Source: Cyclobacterium plantarum
GTDB lineage: Bacteria > Bacteroidota > Bacteroidia > Cytophagales > Cyclobacteriaceae
Reading direction: 5' to 3'
Length of the DNA: 64,000 nucleotides
Assembly (NCBI RefSeq): GCF_011290685.1
Contig: NZ_JAANYN010000004.1
Location: 124,001 to 188,000, forward strand
Under the pieces are notes generated by a model, which worked only from the letters and a program-made list of their open reading frames with translations, was not told the origin of the DNA and searched no databases. The position numbers and the translations under genes were made by a program. How positions within the stretch are numbered: position 1 is the first letter of the stretch; the number at the start of each line of letters is the position of its first letter. Shown here piece after piece: positions 19,402 to 28,007 of this stretch.

Positions 19402-20988
19402 ATGAAAAAATTAAGTAATATAAAAATATGGATTTCCATTTTGACTATCCCTTGGATGGCTTGCCAACCTGATTTGCTGGAAACCATACCCAACGATAGA
19501 ATTTCAAAAGAAATATTCTGGCAAACATTAGGTGATGCCGAATTTGCAGCCAATGCGGTGTATCCTACGCTGGACGGAACCGGTATATTCTCCTATGATG
19601 GGTTGACCGATCATTTACTGACCAACCACCCATTCAATGCCAATGTAGAACTTCAGCGAGGATTCGGTACCATAGCCTCAGGAAGGTATTTTAATGAATG
19701 GCAGGATGCTTATCAAGCGATACGAAGAGCCAATGATTTTATGGATAACATAGATCAGGTAGCCGAAGATGATCAGGATGCCATCAATAGACTAAAGGGC
19801 GAGGTAATGACACTTCGTGCGTATCATTATATCAAATTGGCAATGCTTTTTGGGGATGTTCCTTTAATTACCACAGGGCTTGATATAGAGACAGGAAGAT
19901 CAGTCACCCGAGATCCGGTAAATGAAATCTGGGATTTTGTCTCTACTGAATTAAATCAGGCTGCCGACTGGCTTCCCTACCAGAATGGTAGCAGAATTGG
20001 AAAGGGAGCTGCTTTGGGTCTTCGGGCCAGGGCCATGCTCTATGCAGGCAGGTATGCCGAGGCTGCTTCTACGGCCAAAACCATTATGGATAGTCAGGAG
20101 TATGCCTTGTATCCGGATTATTTCGAAATGTTTCAATACGAAGGAGAAAACAACCAGGAAGTTATTTTGGCCAGAGAATTTGCTGCAGATGTCAATTCAC
20201 ATAACATTTATGCCACTGCAGCACCCTGGAGTCAGATACCAGGTAGTACAGGTAGCCTTTACGTTCCCACCCAGAGCATGATCGACCTATATCCCATGGC
20301 GAATGGCCTTCCGATCACTGATCCTCAAAGCGGATACGACCCACAGCAACCAATGGAAAACAGAGACCCCAGATTGTACCAATCAGTCTTCATTTCTGAA
20401 CGCACTCCTCTTCCTGATGGTGGCATTTATGGTTCTACCCCCGGGACGGATGGATCTGATGCGGTACAGATAACGGTTTATTCTACTGCCACCGGGTACA
20501 ATATCCGGAAATACGTAGACGAAGAAGATTATACCAACCCTTCTAATTCCGGGTTAAACATTATCCTGATGCGCTATGCAGAGATATTGCTGACCTACGC
20601 AGAAGCAAAGATCGAGCTTGGAGAAATCGACCAGACTGTCTATGATGCCATTAATGAAGTGAGGCAGCGTGAAAGTGTGAATCTACCCCCGGTTACCACC
20701 GAAATGGCGCCCACTGCCAATGAATTGAGAGCGTTTGTCCGGGCTGAAAGATCAGTGGAACTGGCCTTTGAAGGTTTTCGCTTGTTTGATATCCGCAGGT
20801 GGCAGCTGGCAGAACAAGTTATGCCGGGTGTGCCTATGGGACGCTTTTATGAAGAAGATGATGAATGGAAGCAAATCCGGCTTGACGGCTTTGACAGGTC
20901 CTTTGATCCAGCCAGGGATTACCTGTGGCCCATTCCCCAGCGGGAACGGGAGTTAAATACCAATTTGACACAGAATGCAGGCTATTGA
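19402..20988 (+). CDS. susD: SusD/RagB-family surface glycan-binding lipoprotein
   Basis: 528 residues from the ATG at 19402; an upstream start in the same frame would lie inside the SusC gene and would precede the signal peptide. Signal peptide with Cys in WMACQP (lipobox-like). SusD features: FWQTLGDAEFAANAVYPTL, YQAIRRANDFMDNI, GEVMTLRAYHYIKLAMLFGD, GAALGLRARAMLYAGRYAEA, LMRYAEILLTYAEAKIELG, INEVRQRE, AERSVELAFEGFRLFDIRRW and the C-terminal YLWPIPQRERELN..NPGY-type ending (here NLTQNAGY). It binds the oligosaccharide on the surface for the receptor at 16026. A terminator follows within 30 bases, so the sulfatases downstream need read-through or their own promoter. Confidence 0.95.
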   Translation: MKKLSNIKIWISILTIPWMACQPDLLETIPNDRISKEIFWQTLGDAEFAANAVYPTLDGTGIFSYDGLTDHLLTNHPFNANVELQRGFGTIASGRYFNEWQDAYQAIRRANDFMDNIDQVAEDDQDAINRLKGEVMTLRAYHYIKLAMLFGDVPLITTGLDIETGRSVTRDPVNEIWDFVSTELNQAADWLPYQNGSRIGKGAALGLRARAMLYAGRYAEAASTAKTIMDSQEYALYPDYFEMFQYEGENNQEVILAREFAADVNSHNIYATAAPWSQIPGSTGSLYVPTQSMIDLYPMANGLPITDPQSGYDPQQPMENRDPRLYQSVFISERTPLPDGGIYGSTPGTDGSDAVQITVYSTATGYNIRKYVDEEDYTNPSNSGLNIILMRYAEILLTYAEAKIELGEIDQTVYDAINEVRQRESVNLPPVTTEMAPTANELRAFVRAERSVELAFEGFRLFDIRRWQLAEQVMPGVPMGRFYEEDDEWKQIRLDGFDRSFDPARDYLWPIPQRERELNTNLTQNAGY

Positions 20989-20990
20989 TA

Positions 20991-21026
20991 AAAAAATCCC
21001 TCCGGTTTTTTTCGGGGGGATTTTTT
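20991..21026 (+). terminator. Rho-independent terminator after SusD
   Basis: 14-bp stem with one G-T pair (20991-21004 with 21013-21026), loop of 8 T, and a T-rich right arm and tail. Confidence 0.85.
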
Positions 21027-21064
21027 GTCTTTTTTGTACTTCATTATTCCTAAAAAACTAACCC

Positions 21065-22510
21065 ATGAACAAAAAGCATTTACTTCTCGGATTGTTGCTG
21101 ATTGGCTGGATTTCCAGCTTTGCCCAGTCCGGCGAAAAACCCAATATTTTGTTTATCATTTCCGATGACCTTACTACTACCGCTGTTTCTTCCTATGAAA
21201 ATAGTGCCGGTTATACGCCCAATATTGACCGATTGGCCAGTGAAGGTACCCGGTTTACACAGGCCTACTGTCAGTATCCTGTCTGTGGTCCTTCCAGGGC
21301 TTCCATGATGTCGGGCTACTACCCGCATGCCACCGGGACTTTTGGCTATGTCAGTGGGAGAGAAAATATCGGGCCTGATAAAAAAATGTGGCCCCAACTT
21401 TTTAAGGAAAAAGGATGGCACACCGCCCGTGTGAGTAAAATCTTCCATATGGGAGTGCCTGGTGATATCGAAAAGGGCTCGAACGGTACGGATGACGAAG
21501 CTTCCTGGAACGAAAGGTACAACAGTCAGGGACCGGAATGGACGGCCGAAGGAGCGGCGGAACTGGTTCAAAACAACCCCTATGGTTTATTGCCCAGAAA
21601 GGGTGGAAATGTGATGACCATTGTCAAAGCAGATGGAGATGACCTGGTGCATTCCGATGGGAAGACCGCTCAAAAAGCGTCCGAGCTGATCCGAAAATTC
21701 AAGGATGAGCCTTTCTTTCTGGCCGTAGGCCTGGTGAGGCCTCATGTGCCTTTCGTCGCTCCTAAAAATTACTTTGACCGCTATCCTTATGAGCAAGTAG
21801 TATTGCCACCTAAGGTGCTGGGAGATTGGGATGATATTCCGGAAAAAGGTATCAACTATGTCACCACGCTGAATGCTAAAATGACGGAAGAGCAACAGAA
21901 AAAGGCGATTGGAGCCTATTATGCCTCTGTTTCTTATATGGATGCGCAGGTCGGTAAAATATTGCAAACCCTGGAGGAAGAGGGACTGGATGACAATACC
22001 ATAGTGGTCTTCACATCAGACCATGGGTTTCACCTGGGCGAACACGATTTCTGGATGAAAGTCAGTTTGAAGGAAGAATCCTCCAGGGTGCCTTTGATCG
22101 TGAAAGTTCCGGGAATGCAAGCACAGGTTTCTGATTCTTTTGTCGAATTGATTGATTTGTATCCTACCATCGCCGAACTAACGGGAATCAAACCGGTAGA
22201 TGAGATCCAGGGTATCAGTTTTGCCCCAATATTGGAAGATCCAACCCATCAAACCAGAGACTTTGCTTTCTCGGTCAACGTTTGGAGGGGAACCCATACT
22301 TTTCTGATACGAAATGAGAAATGGGCCTTTATCCAATACGGAGAGAATGGTGAGGAAGGGATGGAATTGTTTGATATGGAAATAGATCCCAAACAATACA
22401 CCAACCTGGCTCATTTTCCGGCTTATCAGCACAGGGTAGAAGAGATGCAGGAAATCCTCCGGCAAAAGCTTCAGGAACTTCGGGAAAACGATCTTCCGGA
22501 AAAAGGTTAA
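21065..22510 (+). CDS. sulfatase, iduronate-2-sulfatase-like
   Basis: 481 residues. Cleavable signal peptide (MNKKHLLLGLLLIGWISSFAQ). Metal-binding ISDDL at about 33, formylglycine motif C74-G-P-S-R78 (complete C-x-P-x-R), FFLAVGLVRPHVPFVAPKNY, and SDHGFHLGEHDFWMK near residue 320, which is the hallmark of the iduronate-2-sulfatase-like subfamily. Members hydrolyse sulfate esters on sugar units after conversion of the Cys to formylglycine. It is the first of three sulfatase genes in a row (next start 147 bases away) downstream of the sigma/FecR/SusC/SusD cluster, and likely acts in the periplasm on oligosaccharides imported by that receptor. Confidence 0.93.
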   Translation: MNKKHLLLGLLLIGWISSFAQSGEKPNILFIISDDLTTTAVSSYENSAGYTPNIDRLASEGTRFTQAYCQYPVCGPSRASMMSGYYPHATGTFGYVSGRENIGPDKKMWPQLFKEKGWHTARVSKIFHMGVPGDIEKGSNGTDDEASWNERYNSQGPEWTAEGAAELVQNNPYGLLPRKGGNVMTIVKADGDDLVHSDGKTAQKASELIRKFKDEPFFLAVGLVRPHVPFVAPKNYFDRYPYEQVVLPPKVLGDWDDIPEKGINYVTTLNAKMTEEQQKKAIGAYYASVSYMDAQVGKILQTLEEEGLDDNTIVVFTSDHGFHLGEHDFWMKVSLKEESSRVPLIVKVPGMQAQVSDSFVELIDLYPTIAELTGIKPVDEIQGISFAPILEDPTHQTRDFAFSVNVWRGTHTFLIRNEKWAFIQYGENGEEGMELFDMEIDPKQYTNLAHFPAYQHRVEEMQEILRQKLQELRENDLPEKG

Positions 22511-22657
22511 TAAAAACATGAAATGGAATTTGTTAAATGATAGATTACCTGTAATTTATGTGGAGTTGACTCAATGGTTTTTTTGTCACATCTTGGTCCC
22601 TTAAATATGCCGGGACCAGCCGAAAAAGAACCGCTATCTGACCTGAATAAAAATGAG

Positions 22658-24115
22658 ATGTTAGGATTTTATAAACCAAAAAAAAGAATATTCCGCATGC
22701 TATTCGGGTTGATGTCACCTTTGGTATTGCTGCCTGGCTGCATAGTAGCTGCGTCGTCGGAAAGCATTGGCGCCACCGCGGACCCGCCACCAAATATACT
22801 GATTATCACGGTAGACAACGTTGGGTACGGAGATCTCAAACCCTTTAACAATTCCTCTCCCATACTTACGCCAAACCTCGATAAGCTGGCCGATCAGGGT
22901 GCCAGGTTGAAGAATTTCTACACGGCTTCTCCCACCTGTACCGCCTCACGTGCAGCCTTGTTAACCGGAAGGATTCCTCAGCGCAACAAACTCCATGAAC
23001 AACTGGTAGGTCTGGAAGGCAATTATGGGATAGGCCTCCCACAGTCGGAAATCATTTTACCTCAGGTGGTGAAAAAAAGCCCTCATGGATATGCTACTGC
23101 GGCATTTGGAAAATGGAATATTGGCTTTGCACCTGGATCCAGGCCTACTGAAAGGGGCTTTGATGAGTTTCTTGGGATTGCTTCAGGAAATGCCGATCAT
23201 TTCACGCATGTATATGCAGGCAGAAAGGATTTGTACCACAATACCACAGCCGTCAACCGGCATGGGGAATACAGTACGGATTTATTTGCTGATGCAGCCA
23301 TTGACTATATCCGGGAAAAATCTTCCCAGGAAACTCCCTGGATGGTTTATCTTCCCTTTGATGCGCCTCACCATCCGGGAGACAGGAACATTGATCCCGG
23401 AGAGCCAAATATTTGGAAGGCTCCAGACTATGCCTTTGATGCCTATGGTCTGAGTCCGGATGAAAAAGACCCCAAAAAGAGATTCAATGCTGTAGTTACT
23501 GCCATTGATAGGGCCATCGGCAGGTTAATGGAGAGTTTGGATGAATTGGGCATTGCCGACAATACTTTTGTTTTCTTCTATTCAGACAACGGCGCTTTTT
23601 ATCCCTATCTGGATATTCAGTCCAACGCCCCCTTCAATGGGGCCGGCGTTACGCTATGGGAGGGAGGCATTCATGTGCCAGCCATAGCCAGGTGGCCCGG
23701 TAAAATCAAGGCCAATTCCACCATAAGCACCCGGCTTTGGTCCCCGGATCTTTTTGTAGCTGTGGCAAATCTGGCAGGTGCGGAATTGCCACAGGATAGG
23801 TTTATTGATGGTAAAAACCCCCTTCCGGTGCTAACAGGAGAAACTATTCATTCTCCCCATGCCTCCCTGTTTTTTAAATACCAGTCTCATGCGGCTCTTA
23901 TTTGGGGAGAGTATAAAATTTTAAGGGAGAAGCCTGAAGATCCATGGATGTTGTTTAATCTCCGTGAAGATCCGGCAGAAAAGGTTAATTTGGCCGAATC
24001 ACAACCCGCTTTGGTGCGGAAAATGGCAGAGCCTCATCGGTTGATCGAAGCGGAGATCAACAGCTATTTGGAAAGAGAAGAAAAGAAACTTAATTTTCAA
24101 TCCCAGATTAAATAA
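22658..24115 (+). CDS. sulfatase lipoprotein
   Basis: 485 residues from the ATG at 22658, chosen because it gives a normal signal (KPKKR then hydrophobic, lipobox LLPGC); an in-frame ATG at 22697 is the alternative, and a longer frame from 22574 would put 28 polar residues in front. Metal-binding ITVDN near residue 48 (the usual DD is VDN here: DNVGYGD), motif C94-T-A-S-R98, GKWNIGF, FYSDNGAFYP and the substrate-loop region GVTLWEGGIHVPAIARWPGK. C-x-A-x-R is an accepted formylglycine motif. Arylsulfatase-type enzyme; the exact substrate is unknown. The next sulfatase starts 7 bases after its stop, so the two are co-transcribed. Confidence 0.92.
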   Translation: MLGFYKPKKRIFRMLFGLMSPLVLLPGCIVAASSESIGATADPPPNILIITVDNVGYGDLKPFNNSSPILTPNLDKLADQGARLKNFYTASPTCTASRAALLTGRIPQRNKLHEQLVGLEGNYGIGLPQSEIILPQVVKKSPHGYATAAFGKWNIGFAPGSRPTERGFDEFLGIASGNADHFTHVYAGRKDLYHNTTAVNRHGEYSTDLFADAAIDYIREKSSQETPWMVYLPFDAPHHPGDRNIDPGEPNIWKAPDYAFDAYGLSPDEKDPKKRFNAVVTAIDRAIGRLMESLDELGIADNTFVFFYSDNGAFYPYLDIQSNAPFNGAGVTLWEGGIHVPAIARWPGKIKANSTISTRLWSPDLFVAVANLAGAELPQDRFIDGKNPLPVLTGETIHSPHASLFFKYQSHAALIWGEYKILREKPEDPWMLFNLREDPAEKVNLAESQPALVRKMAEPHRLIEAEINSYLEREEKKLNFQSQIK

Positions 24116-24122
24116 CCATTTG

Positions 24123-25652
24123 ATGAAAAAAATCACCCAAAACCCGCTCTATTTATATTTTATTTTGCTCTTGTCAGTGCTGATTTCCTGCCAGCAAAGG
24201 AGCCAGGAACAAACCAATCCTGCCTTGCCCAATGTGGTCCTACTTTTGGGGGATGATCATGGCTGGGATGAGACGGGTTATAATGGTCACCCTTACCTGC
24301 AGACACCCGTGCTGGATGAGATGGCTGCTGCCGGCCTGAGAATGAATCGCTTTTATTCTGCTTCCCCGGTTTGCTCCCCCACACGTGGAAGTATCATTAC
24401 TGGCAGACACCCCAACCGGTATGGTACATTCACTCCGGGATATTCCATCCGGCCGGAAGAAATCAGCATTGCCAGTCTGATGAAGGATGCCGGTTATACC
24501 ACAGCGCACTATGGAAAATGGCACCTGGGGCCGGTAAAAACCGGTTCACCTACCAATCCGGCAGCTCTTGGTTTTGAAGAATACATCTCCCATGACAATT
24601 TTTTTGAAATGGATCCTCCGCTTTCGGTCAATGGCGCAGAGCCGGTAATATTTGAGGGAGAAAGTTCTGAGATTCTGGTCCGTGAAGCCCAAAAATTCAT
24701 GGATAAGGCCATGGAGAAAAACGAACCTTTCTTTGTGGTGATCTGGTATGGATCTCCTCACGAACCCTACAGTGGAACGCCTGAGGACCTGGCTTTGTAT
24801 GAGGATCTGCCGGAAAATTTTGGAGACCGCATGGTCAACCTCACCTCTAATGAAACCGGGTCCAGGGTAGAGCGCCTGCAACGGAACGTTTTACAAGAGC
24901 GGTTTGCGGAAATCACAGCCATGGACAGATCCATCGGACAGTTAAGAGATTACCTGGAAGAAAAGGGGCAAAGAAGCAATACCCTGCTTTGGTATTTTGG
25001 AGACAATGGCACTCCTCAGGAAGCCAATGCTACCGTGCCTTTCCGTGGGCAAAAAGGAGATGTGTATGAGGGAGGTATACGGGTTCCTGCGGTTTTAGAA
25101 TGGCCGGCCAAAATCAAACAACCCATAGTAAGTGATGCCAATGCCGTTTCCTCTGATGTAATGCCCACATTGTTGGATATTATTGGAGCAGATTTGCCTG
25201 AGCTGCCCATTGATGGTATCAGTTTGTTGCCCATGATGGAAAACAGGATGCCTCAAAGGCCAGCACCCATTGCATTCTGGAATGGTCGGCCAAGAAATGC
25301 TGGTGAAGGACTGGAAGATTATATCGATCCGGAGCTTCAAAAGGGAACGACTCCATTGGTTAAATTGATGGGGGGTATCGCAACTAGAAATTTTAAAAAC
25401 TTCCACCAAACGGATATTCGGGAAGAAGATTTTTCTGGCCCAAGAGCTTTGTTGGACAACCAATACAAGTTGGTGATTCACGGGGGAACGGGAGAGGATG
25501 CCAAAAGGGAATTGTTTGATATCCGCTCCGATCCTGCTGAAGAAAAGAATTTGATTGACACCCAGGCAGAAATTGCCGGAAATATGGAGGACCAACTGAG
25601 AAGCTGGCAACAATCAGTATTGGAAAGCCTGACCGAATCTGATTACCAGTGA
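24123..25652 (+). CDS. sulfatase lipoprotein
   Basis: 509 residues from the ATG at 24123 (a TTG directly in front is also in frame). Lipoprotein signal with lipobox VLISC. LLLGDDHGWDETGY supplies the first metal site, C84-S-P-T-R88 the formylglycine motif, HYGKWHLGP the catalytic Lys/His segment, YGSPHEPY the next His, and WYFGDNGTPQE the second metal site; FRGQKGDVYEGGIRVPAVLEWP and LFDIRSDPAEEKNL complete the family pattern. All expected catalytic residues are present. Last of the three-sulfatase run; it ends 4 bases from the convergent GH10 gene. Confidence 0.93.
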   Translation: MKKITQNPLYLYFILLLSVLISCQQRSQEQTNPALPNVVLLLGDDHGWDETGYNGHPYLQTPVLDEMAAAGLRMNRFYSASPVCSPTRGSIITGRHPNRYGTFTPGYSIRPEEISIASLMKDAGYTTAHYGKWHLGPVKTGSPTNPAALGFEEYISHDNFFEMDPPLSVNGAEPVIFEGESSEILVREAQKFMDKAMEKNEPFFVVIWYGSPHEPYSGTPEDLALYEDLPENFGDRMVNLTSNETGSRVERLQRNVLQERFAEITAMDRSIGQLRDYLEEKGQRSNTLLWYFGDNGTPQEANATVPFRGQKGDVYEGGIRVPAVLEWPAKIKQPIVSDANAVSSDVMPTLLDIIGADLPELPIDGISLLPMMENRMPQRPAPIAFWNGRPRNAGEGLEDYIDPELQKGTTPLVKLMGGIATRNFKNFHQTDIREEDFSGPRALLDNQYKLVIHGGTGEDAKRELFDIRSDPAEEKNLIDTQAEIAGNMEDQLRSWQQSVLESLTESDYQ

Positions 25653-25656
25653 TACA

Positions 25657-26889
25657 TCAACGCTTGGGAAATTCCGCTTTTGTTTCTCCCGGGTCTTTGG
25701 TGTGGGAAATTATTTTGGATTTCCCATCGACAGTTATCCGATAGGTCCCATAAAAAGCAGGAACAGCATAATGTCCGGTATTATCAGTGAAGCCACTGTT
25801 TTCAGTCCACCAGGTATTGAAAATCAACTCCTGATAGGCTTCAGCAGCCGGTTTGGCTTTCCAATCCCGGGTATAAAGGGAAGAGGAGGGAATCCAATTG
25901 ACACCTTCCCAGAATCCCCACATCAGGATTCCTTCTACTGCCGGGTGCGCAAAACAAATGCGGTAATAATCCACCAATTCCCTGGCATTTTGGGCCTCCT
26001 CTTCAGAAGTCATGGCGAGTTGGCTGTCTTTATAAAATTTGGAACGCTGACCAGGCATGTTAAACTCCGTGATCCGAATAGGCAGGCCAAATTGGGCCAG
26101 TGAGTCCAGGCTGGCTTTCAGGGCCAATCTGTCGAAGGTGCTACCATGCAGGTGGCCTTGTACCCCAATACCAGCAATGGGCACGCCTTGCGCCAGCAGC
26201 TTCCTGATTTGAGCCATATAATCTCCCAGTCGGTTTCCCGTGAGGATATCATAATCGTTGAGGTACATTTTGGCATCAGGATCTCCTTCCAATACCCATT
26301 CCACCATTTTTGCTGTAATATCCGGCCCCAGCCGGTCTTCGTAATAATTGCCATGAATCATCTCATTGTTCAGGTCGTATTCCACAAAGCGACCTTTGTA
26401 ACGGCTGGCGATGGAAATGGCCCTGTCTCTGATCGTGGCTTCCAGCTCGGCATCGCTCAGCTCCTTCACCCAGGGCTGTACAAACTTGTCTATTCCCCAG
26501 AACAAATTATGTCCCCGCAGGGGAATATCGTTTTCTTCCGTCCATTGCAGGATTCCTTCCACTGTTTGGTGGTTTACCTTTCCTTTTTCTGCTTCCATAT
26601 TGGCCCATTTGAGGGCGTTTTCAGTGACGGCGCTATTGAAGTTTTCCAGGAAACGGGCTTTATATTGGCGAAGGTCTTCCGGATCCATGCTTCCCGATCC
26701 CAGCCCATTGGCGATGGCCGCCCCAAACCAGAATTCATGGGAAAGCTGCTTTACCGAAACTTCTGCCCCCGGACTGGATTCGATGATGAGTTGACCTTTT
26801 CGGTACTGCTCAATATCCTGCTCAATGGATTGGGCAGTAAGGTTTAGGCTGGACACAAGGAAAAAGAAACATACAGCTATTCGGATCAT
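25657..26889 (-). CDS. GH10 endo-beta-1,4-xylanase
   Basis: 410 residues with a signal peptide (MIRIAVCFFFLVSSLNLTAQ). The (beta/alpha)8 GH10 domain spans about 50-350: FWFGAAIA, NSAVTENALKWANME, LRGHNLFWG, acid/base E176 in YDLNNEMIHG, MYLNDYDI, GIGVQGHLH, nucleophile E275 in IRITEFNMP, and ILMWGFWEG. A short C-terminal beta domain of about 60 residues follows. GH10 enzymes cut the xylan backbone. It is the only gene on the minus strand here and runs tail to tail with the sulfatases; pairing a xylanase with sulfatases and SusC/SusD suggests xylan or sulfated glucuronoxylan-like material as a substrate, which is inference. Confidence 0.93.
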   Translation of the reverse strand: MIRIAVCFFFLVSSLNLTAQSIEQDIEQYRKGQLIIESSPGAEVSVKQLSHEFWFGAAIANGLGSGSMDPEDLRQYKARFLENFNSAVTENALKWANMEAEKGKVNHQTVEGILQWTEENDIPLRGHNLFWGIDKFVQPWVKELSDAELEATIRDRAISIASRYKGRFVEYDLNNEMIHGNYYEDRLGPDITAKMVEWVLEGDPDAKMYLNDYDILTGNRLGDYMAQIRKLLAQGVPIAGIGVQGHLHGSTFDRLALKASLDSLAQFGLPIRITEFNMPGQRSKFYKDSQLAMTSEEEAQNARELVDYYRICFAHPAVEGILMWGFWEGVNWIPSSSLYTRDWKAKPAAEAYQELIFNTWWTENSGFTDNTGHYAVPAFYGTYRITVDGKSKIISHTKDPGETKAEFPKR

Positions 26890-26987
26890 GGTGGATTGGG
26901 TTTATAGGTTTGATTTCTGGACGGAATTTACGGATTTTTTAAAACAGGTAAAAGTTCATAACCTGTCCGGTCTTATCAGGAAGGCAT

Positions 26988-27022
26988 TAACTTTGCCAAA
27001 GTTTACAACTTTGGCAAAGTTA
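26988..27022. repeat. REP-like palindrome, type A
   Basis: Perfect 16-bp inverted repeat TAACTTTGCCAAAGTT with a 3-base loop (TAC). Each arm is itself nearly palindromic (AACTTT..AAAGTT). Same family as 27225-27258 and 27972-28007, which differ in the middle of the arm by paired changes. Confidence 0.85.
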
Positions 27023-27041
27023 GTAGAAAGACTTGTGCTTT

Positions 27042-27191
27042 GAGGACTCCGCTTTTCCGATAAAGGTTGAATTTCTTAAAAATGAGATTGCTCAAATTGA
27101 AGAAACAAAATAAAAGGATGCTGAAGTGGTAATTGCCAAAAAAATGGTTTTTCAATTGGATTTGGTCAAAAATTCATTCTTAAATTCTTAA
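27042..27191 (+). pseudogene. possible decayed coding remnant
   Basis: The frame reads EDSAFPIKVEFLKNEIAQIE, then a TAA at 27111, then KDAEVVIAKKMVFQLDLVKN before a second stop at 27189. The amphipathic Lys/Glu-rich character on both sides of the internal stop looks like the C-terminal end of a broken protein, perhaps of a mobile-element nuclease. No start or upstream part remains. This is a weak call based on composition only. Confidence 0.3.
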
Positions 27192-27224
27192 ATTTTAACA
27201 AAAAAAAGTAGTTTCAATAGTTCA

Positions 27225-27258
27225 AGCTTTCCCAAAGTTTCAAAACTTTGGGAAAGCT
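27225..27258. repeat. REP-like palindrome, type A
   Basis: Perfect 16-bp inverted repeat AGCTTTCCCAAAGTTT with a 2-base loop. It sits 16 bases in front of the ATG of the transposase remnant at 27274. Confidence 0.85.
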
Positions 27259-27273
27259 AATTTGCAAACAACA

Positions 27274-27454
27274 ATGGAACCGGGCCAATCCTACCATATC
27301 TTTAACCACGCAAACGGAGCGGAAAACCTTTTCAGAGACAAGGAGAATTACCGGTTTTTTTTACAACAGTATAATAAATACCTCGAAAAAGTAGTAGATA
27401 CTTATGCCTATTGTTTAATGCCGAATCATTTTCATTTTCTAGTTGGTGTCCGTG
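27274..27454 (+). pseudogene. truncated REP-associated tyrosine (HUH, IS200-like) transposase
   Basis: From the ATG at 27274 the product begins MEPGQSYHIFNHANGAENLF and reaches MPNHFHFLVGV, the N-terminal half of RAYT proteins including the HUH metal site (H-F-H in PNHFHF). The similarity stops at GVRE, exactly where a perfect palindrome (27455-27489) begins; the frame then runs on through non-homologous codons to 27555. The C-terminal half with the catalytic Tyr helix is missing, so it cannot transpose. Intact relatives are about three times longer. The gene is flanked by palindromes of the kind RAYTs are thought to mobilise. Confidence 0.85.
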
Positions 27455-27489
27455 AAGACCTGTCAGGTTTCCAAAACCTGACAGGTCTT
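27455..27489. repeat. REP-like palindrome, type B
   Basis: Perfect 16-bp inverted repeat AAGACCTGTCAGGTTT with a 3-base loop (CCA). Different sequence from the type A palindromes nearby. It marks the break point of the truncated transposase. A degenerate copy of its right arm lies at 26959-26974. Confidence 0.85.
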
Positions 27490-27515
27490 GACCTTACGAA
27501 TACCTTAAATCTTCT

Positions 27516-27935
27516 CTACATCCCATCAATTTGTTCTTTCACAAATTCAATATAGGCTTTTTTCTTAAAATCAAACCAATCCTGACGGTATTCCGAATCG
27601 TCGATCAGCATCTTAAAGTGCTGAAAAGGTTTTCGCTTTGACAATTCCTGTAATATTTCTTCCCTGAAAACAGCATCATCCAATGAGAAGGCAAATTTTT
27701 CCATTACCTGATAGGCCTCCCGGGATTCCATTTTTTCAAACCGGTCATAATTGGTCCAGTCTGCTTCGATTTTTTCCATAAGGTCCTCCCAGGGTTCGGG
27801 ATCGAAAAAGGGATCATCCGGGTCAGGATGGGATTCGATGGTTCCTGTCGACCGGTGATAGAAGCACAGCATCCCACAGTCCAGTAAATCGGCTATTTCT
27901 TCGATCTGCTTTTCGTTAGGTTTCTTGTTTTCCAT
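27516..27935 (-). CDS. UPF0158-family protein
   Basis: 139 residues, acidic, no signal peptide. MENKKPNEKQIEEIADLLDC, GMLCFYHRSTGTIESHPDPD, FEKMESREAYQVMEKFAFSL and FKMLIDDSEYRQDWFDFKKK follow the UPF0158 pattern (small cytoplasmic proteins of unknown function). It is inserted between the transposase remnant and a type A palindrome, so it may have been carried by, or targeted by, the repeat island. Family call is good; no function can be stated. Confidence 0.75.
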   Translation of the reverse strand: MENKKPNEKQIEEIADLLDCGMLCFYHRSTGTIESHPDPDDPFFDPEPWEDLMEKIEADWTNYDRFEKMESREAYQVMEKFAFSLDDAVFREEILQELSKRKPFQHFKMLIDDSEYRQDWFDFKKKAYIEFVKEQIDGM

Positions 27936-27971
27936 ACCCTAAAAATAATAAAACTATTGAAACGGTGCATT

Positions 27972-28007
27972 TAACTTTTCCAAAGTTCTAAAACTTTGGA
28001 AAAGTTA
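27972..28007. repeat. REP-like palindrome, type A
   Basis: Perfect 16-bp inverted repeat TAACTTTTCCAAAGTT with a 4-base loop. Third copy of the type A family. A partial copy (CTTTGGGAAAAGT) follows at about 28023-28035. Confidence 0.85.

Larger units (their letters stand above)
26890..27273. other. intergenic part of a palindrome island
   Basis: No intact gene. It holds two perfect palindromes (26988-27022 and 27225-27258), a degenerate half of a third type (26959-26974, 13 of 16 bases matching the right arm of the 27455-27489 palindrome) and a decayed coding remnant at 27042-27191. The GH10 promoter must lie in the first 100 bases. Confidence 0.6.

Noticed and set aside
27490-27555. True C-terminus of the RAYT-like protein
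   Set aside because: The codons after the palindrome keep the frame open but encode residues unlike any transposase and overlap the end of the convergent UPF0158 gene.
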